A stretch of 64,000 nucleotides of DNA from Rhodospirillaceae bacterium (GTDB lineage: Bacteria; Pseudomonadota; Alphaproteobacteria; Rhodospirillales; Rhodospirillaceae), in NCBI GenBank assembly GCA_004297485.1, contig SCTM01000096.1:1-64000 (forward strand). The letters run 5' to 3'. The position numbers and the translations under genes are program-made. This document shows, in pieces, positions 53,654 to 63,286 of this stretch (position 1 is the first letter of the stretch; every line of letters starts with the position of its first letter). The notes under the pieces are model-generated. The model searched no databases. It worked only from the letters and a program-made list of their open reading frames with translations, and was not told where the DNA came from.

Positions 53654-55264
53654 ATGCTTGACGCGGCCTTCTCCGAGATTTTTCCTCTCGCCCACGACAA
53701 CACGCCGTACCGCAAACTCGGCAGCGACGGCATCGCCGTCGAGAAATTCCGCGGCGTGGACATGGTGACGGTCGCGCCGGAAGCGCTCACCCGCCTTACC
53801 GCCGAAGCCTTTCGCGATCTCTCCCACCTGCTGCGGCCTGGCCATCTCAAGCAGCTGCGCGCGATCATGGATGATCCGGAAGCCTCCGCGAACGATCGTT
53901 TCGTCGCCCTGGAACTGCTGAAGAACGCCAACATCGCCGCGGGCATGATCCTGCCCATGTGCCAGGACACCGGCACCGCCATCATCATGGGCAAGAAAGG
54001 CCAGCGCGTGTGGACCGGCGGCGATGACGCCCAGGCCCTCAGCGCCGGCGTCGCCGAGGCCTACACCAAGCTCAATCTGCGCTACTCGCAGATGTCGCCC
54101 ACATCGCTGTTCGAGGAAAAGAACACGGGCAACAACCTGCCCGCCCAGATCGACCTCTACGCCGTGGACGGTGACGCCTACAAATTCATGTTCATGGCCA
54201 AGGGCGGCGGCTCGGCCAATAAATCGTTCCTGTTTCAGAAGACCAAGGCCGTGCTCAACCCGGCGGGTCTGAAGAAATTCCTGAACGAAGAACTGAGGCA
54301 CATCGGCACGTCGGCGTGTCCGCCCTATCACCTGGCGATTGTCATCGGCGGCACATCGGCGGAAATGACCCTTAAGACCGTGAAGTTGGCTTCTGCGCGC
54401 TATCTCGACGGTCTGCCCACGTCGGGCGGCCCCCACGGTCAGGCGTTCCGCGATCTGGCCATGGAAGCGGAAGTGCTGGAGATGACCCGCACCTTCGGCA
54501 TCGGTGCGCAATTCGGCGGCAAGTATTACTGCCACGATGTACGCGTGATCCGATTGCCACGTCATGGCGCGTCGTGTCCGGTGGGCGTGGGCGTATCCTG
54601 CTCAGCCGACCGCCAGGTGCTCGGCAAGATCACCCGCGACGGTGTCTACGTCGAACAGCTGGAAACCGATCCCGCCCACTACATGCCCGAGATCAAGGCC
54701 GAGAAGCTTGCCAGCGATGTAGTGAACATCGACCTCAACAAACCCATGGACGAGATTCGCAAAATCCTCAGCGGCTATCCCATCAAGACCCGCGTCAACT
54801 TGTCTGGTACTCTGATCGTCGCGCGCGACATCGCCCACGCCAAGTTGCAGGAACGCATCGACGCAGGCCAGGGCTTGCCCGAATACTTCAAGAAGCATCC
54901 GGTCTATTACGCCGGTCCGGCGAAAACCCCCACGGGCTACGCCTCGGGCGCGTTCGGTCCCACCACGGCGGGACGGATGGACTCATACGTGGATGCTTTC
55001 CAGGCTGCCGGCGGGTCGATGGTGATGTTGGCCAAGGGCAATCGCTCCAAAGCCGTCACTGAGGCCTGCAAAAAACACGGCGGTTTTTATCTCGGGTCCA
55101 TCGGCGGCGCAGCGGCCATGCTGGCCGAGAAATCCATCAAGAAAGTCGAAGTGGCCGAGTATCCGGAGCTGGGCATGGAAGCCATCTGGAAGATCGAAGT
55201 GGTCGACTTCCCGGCCTTCATCGTTGTCGACGACAAAGGCAATGATTTCTTTGCGCAGCTTTGA
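53654..55264 (+). CDS. fumA: Class I (iron-sulfur) fumarate hydratase
   Basis: A 536-residue enzyme with both alpha and beta regions in one chain, as in E. coli FumA/FumB. Candidate [4Fe-4S] cysteines are in [48 protein letters not shown]. The beta region contains [36 protein letters not shown]. It hydrates fumarate to malate but is oxygen-sensitive. The oxygen-stable fumC is 1.6 kb downstream. The next gene begins 3 bp after the stop. Confidence 0.94.
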   Translation: MLDAAFSEIFPLAHDNTPYRKLGSDGIAVEKFRGVDMVTVAPEALTRLTAEAFRDLSHLLRPGHLKQLRAIMDDPEASANDRFVALELLKNANIAAGMILPMCQDTGTAIIMGKKGQRVWTGGDDAQALSAGVAEAYTKLNLRYSQMSPTSLFEEKNTGNNLPAQIDLYAVDGDAYKFMFMAKGGGSANKSFLFQKTKAVLNPAGLKKFLNEELRHIGTSACPPYHLAIVIGGTSAEMTLKTVKLASARYLDGLPTSGGPHGQAFRDLAMEAEVLEMTRTFGIGAQFGGKYYCHDVRVIRLPRHGASCPVGVGVSCSADRQVLGKITRDGVYVEQLETDPAHYMPEIKAEKLASDVVNIDLNKPMDEIRKILSGYPIKTRVNLSGTLIVARDIAHAKLQERIDAGQGLPEYFKKHPVYYAGPAKTPTGYASGAFGPTTAGRMDSYVDAFQAAGGSMVMLAKGNRSKAVTEACKKHGGFYLGSIGGAAAMLAEKSIKKVEVAEYPELGMEAIWKIEVVDFPAFIVVDDKGNDFFAQL

Positions 55265-55267
55265 GCG

Positions 55268-56026
55268 ATGCAGCCACCCAAAGCGGACACGTCTACTTTA
55301 TTTCAAGACAAAGCTGACCTGTACGCAGCGGCGCGTCCACTTTATCCCGTCGAACTCTTCGAATATCTCGCATCACTAACAGCGAAACGACATAAGGCGT
55401 GGGATTGCGCGACCGGAAACGGTCAAGCAGCTGTGGGGCTCGCAAAACATTTTCAACGCGTTGAAGCCACGGACATAAGCAACAACCAAATCTCCAATGC
55501 CTTCGCGCACGAGCGCGTAAGGTATTCAATACAACCGGGGGAAAAGACGGAGTTTCAAGACGGTGAGTTTGACCTGATTAATGTGGCTCAGGCGCTGCAT
55601 TGGTTCGAACTTCGTGAGTTCTGGACTGAAGTGCGGCGCGTACTGAAACCGGGCGGAACATTCGCGGCATATTGCTATGTATGGACACATGTATCGCCAC
55701 AAATAGATGAGGCCATCGAAACCCATATAAAGATACCAATCAGCAACTACTGGGCTCCGAATAACCGACTCTGCTGGGATGGTTACCGGACGATAGATTT
55801 TCCCTTCAATATGGTGGAGACACCCAAGTTCGAAATTGTGAGCCACTGGGATTTCGACCAGTTCATGAACTACATGCATACCTGGTCAGCGGTGCGGCGC
55901 TGCATGGACAAAGAAGGAACCTCATTTTTTGATCTCGCTGGTCAGAAAATTCTCGAGTTCTGGGGCAAATCAGACGCAAAGCGCGTGATCAGAACGCCTC
56001 TGCATGTTGTCGTTGGCAAAATTTGA
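55268..56026 (+). CDS. Class I SAM-dependent methyltransferase, low-GC
   Basis: 252 residues. SAM motif I is HKAWDCATGNGQAAVGLAKHF, then ATDISNNQISNA, and motif post-I/IV FDLINVAQALHWFELREFWTEVRRVLKPGGTFAAYCY. This is the Methyltransf_11 type with the ALHWF signature of trans-aconitate/UbiE-like enzymes. Composition is visibly richer in A/T than the genes on either side (for example many AAA, ATA and ACA codons), which suggests acquisition by transfer. It starts 3 bp after fumA and may be read from its promoter. Substrate unknown. Confidence 0.85.
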   Translation: MQPPKADTSTLFQDKADLYAAARPLYPVELFEYLASLTAKRHKAWDCATGNGQAAVGLAKHFQRVEATDISNNQISNAFAHERVRYSIQPGEKTEFQDGEFDLINVAQALHWFELREFWTEVRRVLKPGGTFAAYCYVWTHVSPQIDEAIETHIKIPISNYWAPNNRLCWDGYRTIDFPFNMVETPKFEIVSHWDFDQFMNYMHTWSAVRRCMDKEGTSFFDLAGQKILEFWGKSDAKRVIRTPLHVVVGKI

Positions 56027-56054
56027 TTTTGTACGGCGCGGACAAAGCTCCATT

Positions 56055-56225
56055 GTCATTCCCGCGCTTGTCGCGGGAATCCAGAGCGACGGAAAAGGAA
56101 GGCTGCCATGGATTCAAATTTCCGTGGCAGCTTATGGAACCACAAGCTCTGGACCCTCGGCCCGCGCGCGAAGCGCGCCTTTATTTGGAGAGCGAGCCTT
56201 CGCCCGCCGGGTGCGAGGGTGACGA
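56055..56225. repeat. GTCAT-type mosaic intergenic repeat, copy 4 (long)
   Basis: Starts GTCATTCCCGCGCTTGTCGC/GGGAATCCAGAG, then GGAAGGCTGCCATG and CACAAGCTCTGGACC as in copy 2, followed by extra inverted repeats (GCGCGCGAAGCGCGC) and a terminal GGTGACGA. It occupies the space between the methyltransferase and the hydrolase operon. Confidence 0.75.
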
Positions 56226-56243
56226 ACTGAGTAGAACACATTC

Positions 56244-56873
56244 ATGGAACTCCTCTTCAACGGCCCCAAGAAATCATCTCTCACGATCGTGCTCGCTCAC
56301 GGCGCGGGGGCGCCCATGGATACGGCGTTCATGACGTTCTTCGCCGAGGGTCTGGGCAACGCCGGTTATCGCGTCGCGCGGTTTGAATTTCCCTACATGG
56401 CAAGCCGACGCACCGACGGGCGCAAACGTCCGCCGGATCGTCAGCCAGTTTTGCTCCAATCCTGGCAGGCCGTGATCGAGAAGCTGGCCCCCGCGCCGCT
56501 GGTCATCGGCGGCAAGTCCATGGGCGGGCGCATGGCCAGCCTGATCGCCGCCGATCCGGAATGCCCCGCGCATGTGCGCGGGCTGGTATGCCTGGGTTAC
56601 CCATTCTATGGCGCCGGCCGGAAAGACAAGCCGCGCACCGCGCACCTCGCCACACTCTCGCAGCCGACCCTCATCTGCCAAGGCACGCGCGACCCCATGG
56701 GCGACCGGGACTCCGTCACAGCCCTGAAATTATCCCATGCGATCAAGGTCCACTGGTGCGAGGACGGCAATCACGATCTCGTCCCGCGTAAGGCCTCGGG
56801 TCGAACAACCGAACAGAACTGGCAGGGAGCCCTTGACGCGGGCATCGCCTTCCTCGCACGCTTGGCAGGATGA
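56244..56873 (+). CDS. Tex30/KANL3-type alpha/beta hydrolase
   Basis: A 209-residue hydrolase: [15 protein letters not shown] (oxyanion region), the nucleophile elbow [13 protein letters not shown], Asp in [11 protein letters not shown] and His in [12 protein letters not shown]. This is the small dienelactone-hydrolase-like Tex30 family; natural substrates are unknown. Its stop overlaps fumC as ATGA, so they are translationally coupled, first gene of a hydrolase-fumC-RHH operon. Confidence 0.87.
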   Translation: MELLFNGPKKSSLTIVLAHGAGAPMDTAFMTFFAEGLGNAGYRVARFEFPYMASRRTDGRKRPPDRQPVLLQSWQAVIEKLAPAPLVIGGKSMGGRMASLIAADPECPAHVRGLVCLGYPFYGAGRKDKPRTAHLATLSQPTLICQGTRDPMGDRDSVTALKLSHAIKVHWCEDGNHDLVPRKASGRTTEQNWQGALDAGIAFLARLAG

Positions 56874-58267
56874 CCAGCAAGACGCGCACCGAGACCGATA
56901 GCATGGGCGCCATGGCGGTGCCTGCGGACCGCTATTGGGGTGCCCAGACCCAGCGCAGCCTGGAGAATTTCAAGATCGGCGGGGAACGCATGCCCCTGCC
57001 CCTTATCCGCGCCTTTGGCCTGCAGAAAAAAGCGGCGGCGTTGGCCAACAAAGCCCTGGGTGAACTCGATCCCAGTCTCGCCGACACCATCGCCACGGCC
57101 GCGCAAGAAGTGGCCGACGGTAAGCACGACGACGAATTCCCCCTGGTGGTCTGGCAGACCGGCTCCGGCACCCAGACCAACATGAACGCAAATGAGGTGA
57201 TTGCAGGCCGCGCCAACGAACTGTCGGGGCATGGCCGTGGCGGCAAGAGCCCGGTCCATCCCAACGATCACGTCAACCGCGGCCAGTCGTCCAACGATAG
57301 TTTTCCGACGGTGATGCATATCGCCACGGTGCTGGAGATCGAGCAGACATTGGCGCCCGCTCTCGAAAAATTGCGCGATGCCCTCATGGCCAAGGCGGCC
57401 GCCTTCGCCGACATCGTAAAGATCGGCCGCACCCATCTGCAGGATGCGACGCCGCTCACGCTCGGTCAGGAGTTCTCCGGCTACGGTGCCCAGGCCGCGT
57501 TCGCGGTGGAACGCATTCGCGCCGTCTTGCCACGGCTTATGGCCTTGGCCCAGGGCGGCACGGCGGTGGGAACCGGACTCAATACTCGGCGCCAGTTCGC
57601 AACGTTGTTCTGCGCCGTGCTCAACGGCCTGACTGGAAAGAACTTCCGTCCTGCGGCCAATGCCTTCGAGGCCCTCGCCACCCACGACGCCATGGTGGAA
57701 TGTGCCGGCGCGCTCAACACCCTCGCCGTTTCGTTCATGAAGATCGGCAACGATATTCGCCTGCTGGCGTCGGGTCCGCGTTCCGGCCTCGGCGAACTGG
57801 AGTTGCCCGAGAACGAGCCCGGTTCCTCGATCATGCCCGGCAAAGTCAATCCCACCCAGGCGGAAGCCCTGACCATGGTCTGCGCCCAGGTCATGGGCAA
57901 TTGCGTTGCCGTGGGCGTTGCCGGCTCCCACGGCCATTTGGAACTCAACGTCTTCAAGCCCGTGATCGCGCGCAACGTGCTGGAATCGATCCGGCTGCTG
58001 GCGGATGCGGTCACCAGTTTCACCGCCCATTGCATCGTGGGCCTGCGGCCCAACCGCAAGGCCATCGCGCAGCACGTCGAACGTTCGCTCATGCTCGTCA
58101 CCGCGCTGGCGCCGCACATCGGTTATGACAAGGCTGCCGAGATCGCAAAAACGGCGCACAAGAACGACCTGACATTGCGCGAGGCTGCCCTCAAACTCGG
58201 CTATGTGACCGGCGACCAATTCGACGCCTGGGTACGCCCCGCGGACATGATCGGCCCGGCACCGTGA
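56870..58267 (+). CDS. fumC: Class II fumarate hydratase
   Basis: A 465-residue Fum[83 protein letters not shown] and the signature [17 protein letters not shown] with the catalytic Ser loop. It is iron-free and oxygen-stable, unlike the class I enzyme 1.6 kb upstream. ATGA overlap with the hydrolase gene and GTGA overlap with the RHH gene make a tight three-gene operon. Confidence 0.96.
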   Translation: MTSKTRTETDSMGAMAVPADRYWGAQTQRSLENFKIGGERMPLPLIRAFGLQKKAAALANKALGELDPSLADTIATAAQEVADGKHDDEFPLVVWQTGSGTQTNMNANEVIAGRANELSGHGRGGKSPVHPNDHVNRGQSSNDSFPTVMHIATVLEIEQTLAPALEKLRDALMAKAAAFADIVKIGRTHLQDATPLTLGQEFSGYGAQAAFAVERIRAVLPRLMALAQGGTAVGTGLNTRRQFATLFCAVLNGLTGKNFRPAANAFEALATHDAMVECAGALNTLAVSFMKIGNDIRLLASGPRSGLGELELPENEPGSSIMPGKVNPTQAEALTMVCAQVMGNCVAVGVAGSHGHLELNVFKPVIARNVLESIRLLADAVTSFTAHCIVGLRPNRKAIAQHVERSLMLVTALAPHIGYDKAAEIAKTAHKNDLTLREAALKLGYVTGDQFDAWVRPADMIGPAP

Positions 58268-58509
58268 CGGCATCATCTGGCGGCGCGAACGATGTCGCCA
58301 TTCGCAAGCGATCGGTGGAGATTGCCGGACACCGCACCAGCGTCTCCATCGAGCAACCGTTCTGGGACGCGCTCAAGGACTTGGCCGACCGGGGCGGACT
58401 GTCCGTCAACGAACTCATCACGCGGATCGACGGCGCACGCGGCAACAACCTGTCCAGCGCTATCCGAGTCTATGTGCTACGGGAGTTCCGCAAAGCTGGC
58501 GGCGCGTAG
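58264..58509 (+). CDS. Ribbon-helix-helix domain protein (RHH_4)
   Basis: 81 residues from GTG 58264, overlapping the fumC stop by 4 nt. The core [43 protein letters not shown]...[15 protein letters not shown] is the RHH_4 domain, common beside fumC in alphaproteobacteria. It probably binds DNA as a dimer; the target is unknown. No partner toxin follows, so it is not a toxin-antitoxin module. Confidence 0.88.
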   Translation: MTASSGGANDVAIRKRSVEIAGHRTSVSIEQPFWDALKDLADRGGLSVNELITRIDGARGNNLSSAIRVYVLREFRKAGGA

Positions 58510-58653
58510 TTTAAGATGTCGCCCTAGCGGGCGGTCTTCCGCTGCTTAACGTCAGATAGCGTTGTACGCCCATTATGGTCAGTGCCTATAATCACCGCAT
58601 GGGATAACCGGTTGCACGACCCGGCGGCTTTCATTCGAAATGGAGAAACCGAC

Positions 58654-59064
58654 TTGGCACACCCCAACCATCAGATCGCCCGCAAGTTCTTTGCCGCATT
58701 TTTCACCGGCACCATACCCGACGACTTGCTGACCCCGGACATGCATGCGTGGACGACCTTGGGTCCCATGGACAAGACTGCATATCTGGGTGGCCTCAAA
58801 GCAGTCATTGCGTTGTTCAACGGCGGCCGCGCCACTTTCACCTACACTATCGACGCGGTGACCGCGGAGGACGACCGCGTGGTCGTGGAAATCCACTCCA
58901 ATGGCGCCTTCACTGATGGCGAGCCTTACGAGAACACTTACATTTTCGTGCTGAGAATCCGTGACGGGCGCGTCGCCTCCATCGCCGAGCATTTCAATCC
59001 CATACCGTTCATGAAGCAGATGTTGCCGCGCATGCAGCCGGAAATGGCAAAAGCATTGGCATAG
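58654..59064 (+). CDS. SnoaL/NTF2-like family protein
   Basis: About 136 residues from TTG 58654, which has GGAG 8 nt upstream; the track start is GTG 58582, 24 codons earlier with no site. The cone-shaped NTF2-like fold is indicated by ARKFFAAFFTGTIPDDLLTPDMHAWTTLGP, TFTYTIDAVTAEDDRVVVEIHSNGAFTDGEPYENTYIFVLRIRDGRVASIAEHFNPI. It belongs to the ketosteroid-isomerase-like group, often enzymes or small-molecule binders. Function unknown. Convergent with the AIM24 gene. Confidence 0.78.
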   Translation: MAHPNHQIARKFFAAFFTGTIPDDLLTPDMHAWTTLGPMDKTAYLGGLKAVIALFNGGRATFTYTIDAVTAEDDRVVVEIHSNGAFTDGEPYENTYIFVLRIRDGRVASIAEHFNPIPFMKQMLPRMQPEMAKALA

Positions 59065-59107
59065 GGATATCGGCGGACCGATCGGCACACCGACAGCGGG
59101 CCGAACT

Positions 59108-59809
59108 CTATTCCTCGGTCGGCATATGCATGTACATGGATTGGATGCCCACCCGTCCCGGCCCGGTGAACCGGTTGACGATGAAATTCATGCCGCCGAA
59201 CAGGCCGCTGCTGAGGCGATCGATCACCGTTTCCATGCGGACAGTGGGATCTTTGTAGAGCCAGCCGCCGGGTTCGATATCGATGGTTTCGCCGGGCGCT
59301 AGGATTTTCTCGAACACATTTCCATAGCCGTGAAGCCACAAGATGCCTTCGCGCTCTTGGGTATGGAACTTATCGACAAAGAAGCCGGTGCCGCCAAACA
59401 GCATCGTAGCGGCGCCGCGAACGCGCTCAAAAGTGTAATCGACGTCGGCAGTCGCGGCGAGGAACTGATGTTCGCGGACGTGCAGTTCGGTTCGTGCGGG
59501 CAGATGAATCGGCACGATATGACCCGCGCCGTCGCGGCTGAAGGCAATCATGCCGTTGCCGCTGGCCTCGGTGACAAAAATCTGCATCCCGGCGATAAGC
59601 CGTTTGAGCGCGCCTTTGACGGCCTTGAGAGCAATGCGAACCGCAGGGTGCTTCCACAGTAGAATATGATGCTCGAAATAGACCGGCGTTTTCGAAACAT
59701 CGACTGTCAAAACCGGAACGAGTTCGCCGTCGATGTGATATGTCACACCGCCGAAGGTTTCCGCGGCGGCCGAAGTCGGCATGAGACGTGGTAATTCCAT
59801 TATGGGCAT
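59108..59809 (-). CDS. AIM24/TIGR00266-family protein
   Basis: About 233 residues from ATG 59809 (MPIMELPRLMPTS), alternatively 59800 or the track's 59866. Repeating beta-strand pattern with GMQIFVTEASGNGMIAFSRDGAGHIVPIHLP, AATMLFGGTGFFVDKF, GILWLHGYGNVFEKILAPGETIDIEPGGWLYKD and SGLFGGMNFIVNRFTGPGRVGIQSM, the double-psi-like barrel of AIM24 proteins. Homologues affect mitochondrial architecture in yeast; the bacterial role is not known. Confidence 0.87.
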   Translation of the reverse strand: MPIMELPRLMPTSAAAETFGGVTYHIDGELVPVLTVDVSKTPVYFEHHILLWKHPAVRIALKAVKGALKRLIAGMQIFVTEASGNGMIAFSRDGAGHIVPIHLPARTELHVREHQFLAATADVDYTFERVRGAATMLFGGTGFFVDKFHTQEREGILWLHGYGNVFEKILAPGETIDIEPGGWLYKDPTVRMETVIDRLSSGLFGGMNFIVNRFTGPGRVGIQSMYMHMPTEE

Positions 59810-59997
59810 CCTCACTGCGAGATTTGAGCGCGACAATAATAGATGGTTTATCCTGGAATAACACAATCTAAGATAGAAAATATCATCGCCGTATCATTTG
59901 GCGCCCGCCGATGCGCCTAATCTTGCAATACTTTTCGCGTTTCAATCGTCCACTTCAGGATAGCGTTGGCAATCAAGCGGCAGCGAAGGAGTGAAAG

Positions 59998-60525
59998 ATG
60001 ATTTACGGCCGGCGGAATGATCTTTTAGCGATATTTTTTTGTCTGGCCGTTGTTGCGGTCGCGTTAGCCCTATCCACCGACCACGCTTTTGCCTTCGGCG
60101 CGTCCAGTTCCGAAGATGAGCATGTGGATAAATTCCGGGATGCCGAGAAGGCCGTCAAGGCCAAGGACTATAACCGCGCGGTTCAGCTCCTGCAGGACGT
60201 GCTCGCGGAGAATCCGAACAACGCCAATGCCCTCAACTATCTCGCCTTCAGCCAGCGCAATCTCGGTCAGCTGGATGACGCCATGAAGAATTACAACGCG
60301 GCACTGACAATCAAACCCGACCATAAGGGCGCGTTGGCGTATCAGGGTGAGTTGTACTTGATGTTGGGCAACCAGCCCGCCGCCCAGGCCAACCTGGATA
60401 AGCTCAGTCAGATCTGCAAACGCGGCTGCCAGGAGAAGGATGCGCTGGTCGCCGCGCTCGCGCACTACAACGAGGGACAATTCTTATCCAATGCGCCCGC
60501 GACGACACCGGGAACGGGTTATTGA
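59998..60525 (+). CDS. Secreted TPR-repeat protein
   Basis: 175 residues with a GGAG site before ATG 59998 and an N-terminal signal or anchor (AIFFCLAVVAVALALSTDHAFAFG). Two to three tetratricopeptide repeats: KAVKAKDYNRAVQLLQDVLAENPNNANALNYLAFSQRNLGQLDDAMKNYNAALTIKPDHKGALAYQGELYLMLGNQPAAQANLDKLSQ. A periplasmic scaffold role is likely. CKRGCQEKD near the end carries two cysteines. The chrA gene begins 25 bp downstream, so they may be co-transcribed. Confidence 0.85.
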   Translation: MIYGRRNDLLAIFFCLAVVAVALALSTDHAFAFGASSSEDEHVDKFRDAEKAVKAKDYNRAVQLLQDVLAENPNNANALNYLAFSQRNLGQLDDAMKNYNAALTIKPDHKGALAYQGELYLMLGNQPAAQANLDKLSQICKRGCQEKDALVAALAHYNEGQFLSNAPATTPGTGY

Positions 60526-60550
60526 TCGCCGAATTCATGGTCCAGGCGCA

Positions 60551-61963
60551 GTGACGGCAACGGTCGAGCAAAAGGACCATGGATACCTCGCCCACGGCAT
60601 TACGTTCGGCGAGGCGGTCAGGGTATGGGCAAGGGTCGCCTCCTTAAGTTTCGGCGGTCCGGCCGGCCAGATCGCCGTCATGCACCGCATCCTGGTGGAG
60701 GAAAAACGCTGGATCAGCGAGACCCGTTTTCTCCACGCCCTGAACTACTGCATGTTGCTGCCCGGGCCGGAGGCGCAGCAACTTGCCATCTATATCGGGT
60801 GGTTGCTCCATCGCATTCGTGGTGGGGTCGTGGCGGGCGGGCTGTTCGTGCTGCCGGGGTTCGTCGCCCTCATGATCCTCAGCTGGTTCTATGCCGCCTT
60901 CGGCGCAGTGCCGGCGATTCAGGCCCTATTCCTCGGGCTCAAGGCCGCGGTGCTGGCCGTGGTCCTGGAAGCCGTCCTCCGCATCGGCCGTCGCGCCCTC
61001 AAGACCAACGCGGCGAGGGTCGTCGCCGCGTCGGCATTCATCGGCATCTTTGTCCTGGGGCTTCCATTCCCCGCCATCATCATCACCGCCGCGATCGTCG
61101 GTGTCGTCGGACATCGAACAAAGCTATTCGGCTTTGGCGCGCCAACCGGCCATGGTCCCGGCGGTGCCGATGAAAAAGACACCGATACGGGCGCCTTCGA
61201 CCGGGCTTTCGCCGACGGTCTTCCAACCCATGTACAGCCAAGCGCGCGCCGCGCGGTAACTCTCACGGCGATTATCCTGACCCTGTGGCTCGGACCGTTG
61301 CTTGCGCTTTTCATCATCACGGGGCCGGAGGGAATCTTCACTCAGATCGCCGCGTTCTTCGCGCGCATGGCGGTTGTTACCTTTGGCGGCGCCTACGCCG
61401 TGCTCGCCTATGTGGCGCAGCAGGCGGTTTCCACATACGGCTGGCTGCGGCCGGGCGAAATGCTCGATGGCCTGGGGATGGCGGAGACCACGCCCGGCCC
61501 GTTGATCATTGTGCTGCAGTTCGTCGGCTTCATGGGCGCGTTCCGCAACGCGGGGGCCATCGATCCCATGGTGGCCGGAACCCTCGGCGGCATTCTCGCC
61601 ACATGGACGACGTTCACCCCGTGTTTCCTTTGGATATTTCTCGGCGGACCATACGTCGAATCCCTTCGCGCCAATGCCTGGCTCAATGCCGCCCTGTCCG
61701 CCATCACCGCCGCCATTGTCGGCGTCATCCTCAACCTCGCGCTGTGGTTCGCCCTGCATGTGATCTTCGGCCACGTGGACGAAATCCACACGCACGGGCT
61801 TACCCTCCAGGTTCCAGCCCTGTCGAGCCTGCGGGTCGTGCCCACCATACTGACCGCGGCGGCAATGGCCGCGCTGTTTATCTTCAGGGCAGGCATGATC
61901 TGGACGTTCGTCATTTGCGCCGCCGCGGGTATCGCATTCTACGCTGCCGGGTACGCGGGCTGA
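60551..61963 (+). CDS. chrA: ChrA-type chromate efflux transporter
   Basis: About 470 residues from GTG 60551; the track start at 60440 lies inside the TPR gene. Two homologous CHR domains, each starting with a related segment: VWARVASLSFGGPAGQIAVMHRILVEEKRWI...LLPGPEAQQLAIYIGWLLH, and FFARMAVVTFGGAYAVLAYVAQQAV...ETTPGPLIIVLQFVGFMGAFRNAG. This is the long two-domain ChrA layout of about 10-12 TM helices. It exports chromate, although many homologues have not been tested. Confidence 0.92.
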   Translation: MTATVEQKDHGYLAHGITFGEAVRVWARVASLSFGGPAGQIAVMHRILVEEKRWISETRFLHALNYCMLLPGPEAQQLAIYIGWLLHRIRGGVVAGGLFVLPGFVALMILSWFYAAFGAVPAIQALFLGLKAAVLAVVLEAVLRIGRRALKTNAARVVAASAFIGIFVLGLPFPAIIITAAIVGVVGHRTKLFGFGAPTGHGPGGADEKDTDTGAFDRAFADGLPTHVQPSARRAVTLTAIILTLWLGPLLALFIITGPEGIFTQIAAFFARMAVVTFGGAYAVLAYVAQQAVSTYGWLRPGEMLDGLGMAETTPGPLIIVLQFVGFMGAFRNAGAIDPMVAGTLGGILATWTTFTPCFLWIFLGGPYVESLRANAWLNAALSAITAAIVGVILNLALWFALHVIFGHVDEIHTHGLTLQVPALSSLRVVPTILTAAAMAALFIFRAGMIWTFVICAAAGIAFYAAGYAG

Positions 61964-62048
61964 CTTCGCCCACGGCTGTCACAAAACCTTTATTCATCGC
62001 GACATTATTTTCGGTAAACCGGTCGTCTTCTGTGTGGCGGCTGGAATC

Positions 62049-63155
62049 ATGGCGCGACTTATTTTCGTCATCATCCTTGCGTGTACGCTGGCCGGTCGAG
62101 GCGCGGTAGCCGCAGAGCGCATCTATTACATCGCCGCCGATGAAGTGGCCTGGGACTACGCCCCCTCGGCGCCGACCAACCCCCTCACCGCCGCCCCTTT
62201 CACACCCAGCGAGCGTATCTATATCGACCAGGGCAAGAGCCGCATCGGGCACATCTACCTCAAGGCGGTCTATCGCGCCTATACTGACGGTTCGTTCACA
62301 ACTCTCAAGCCCCGTGGCGCGAGCGAGACTCATCTTGGAATCCTCGGCCCCATCATCCGTGCCGAGGTGGGCGATACCATAACCGTCGTATTCCGGAACC
62401 ATACGCGGCTCGCGGTCGGAATTCATCCGCATGGCGTGCGATATGACAAGGCGTCGGAGGGCGCCCACTATGCCGTCGGCAGCGTCGGCGATGGCACGGC
62501 AGAAATGCCGGAAGCCGGCGCCCACGTGCGGCCGGGCGGCGAGTACGTTTACCATTGGCAGGTCCCGGAAGAGGCCGGGCCGGGACCCGCAGACCCGGAC
62601 TCCGTCATCTGGCTTTACCATGCCCACGATCACGAGAGCGTCGATATCTACTCCGGCCTCGTCGGCGCCATCATCGTAACGCGCGCGGGTCGCGCAAATC
62701 CAGACGGCACACCGCGAGACGTCGATCGGGAGTTTGTAACCCTGTTCATGATCTTTGACGAGAATATGAGCCCATACCTTGAAGATAACGTACATCGCTT
62801 CGCAGGTCGGCCTGGCACCGTGAGAACCGCCGACGAGGCGTTCAAGGAGGCCAACAAAAAACATGCCATCAACGGCTTCCTCTTCGGCAATCTCGATGGC
62901 TTGACCATGCGCCGCGGCGAGCGCGTGCGGTGGTACCTGCTGGGTCTCGGTAACGAAAACGACATTCATACCGCCCATTGGCACGGCAACACCGTCATCC
63001 ATGGCGGCCATCGCACCGACACCGTCGGCTTGCTGCCAGCTACGACCGACGTTGTGGACATGCGTCCGGAGAACATCGGCACGTGGCTATTTCATTGTCA
63101 CGTGACCGATCACATGGCGGGCGGCATGATGACCCGCTACACCGTGACAGAATAG
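62049..63155 (+). CDS. Two-domain multicopper oxidase, ceruloplasmin-like
   Basis: About 368 residues from ATG 62049 with a signal peptide (LIFVIILACTLAGRGAVAA). Domain 1 has VGIHPHGVRY and IWLYHAHDHESVDIYSGLVGAIIV, two His-x-His pairs but no Cys. Domain 2 has DIHTAHWHGN and TWLFHCHVTDHMAGGM, carrying the type-1 Cys, His and Met. This is the layout of two-domain oxidases with T1 copper only in domain 2 (type B), which work as trimers. Domain 1 resembles ceruloplasmin/hephaestin repeats. Substrate unknown (phenolics, metals or nitrite). A GTG at 62034 is an alternative start. Confidence 0.85.
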   Translation: MARLIFVIILACTLAGRGAVAAERIYYIAADEVAWDYAPSAPTNPLTAAPFTPSERIYIDQGKSRIGHIYLKAVYRAYTDGSFTTLKPRGASETHLGILGPIIRAEVGDTITVVFRNHTRLAVGIHPHGVRYDKASEGAHYAVGSVGDGTAEMPEAGAHVRPGGEYVYHWQVPEEAGPGPADPDSVIWLYHAHDHESVDIYSGLVGAIIVTRAGRANPDGTPRDVDREFVTLFMIFDENMSPYLEDNVHRFAGRPGTVRTADEAFKEANKKHAINGFLFGNLDGLTMRRGERVRWYLLGLGNENDIHTAHWHGNTVIHGGHRTDTVGLLPATTDVVDMRPENIGTWLFHCHVTDHMAGGMMTRYTVTE

Positions 63156-63286
63156 GCGCATTTCCGGAGGAGAACGGCCATCTGTCATTTCTCCGTAAAC
63201 ACACTGCAATACATTCGTCATGGCAAGGCTATAGAACGGGTGCGGGCCACCGCCTTCCGGAGGTCCTCTCTATCCCAAGGTGCCCC

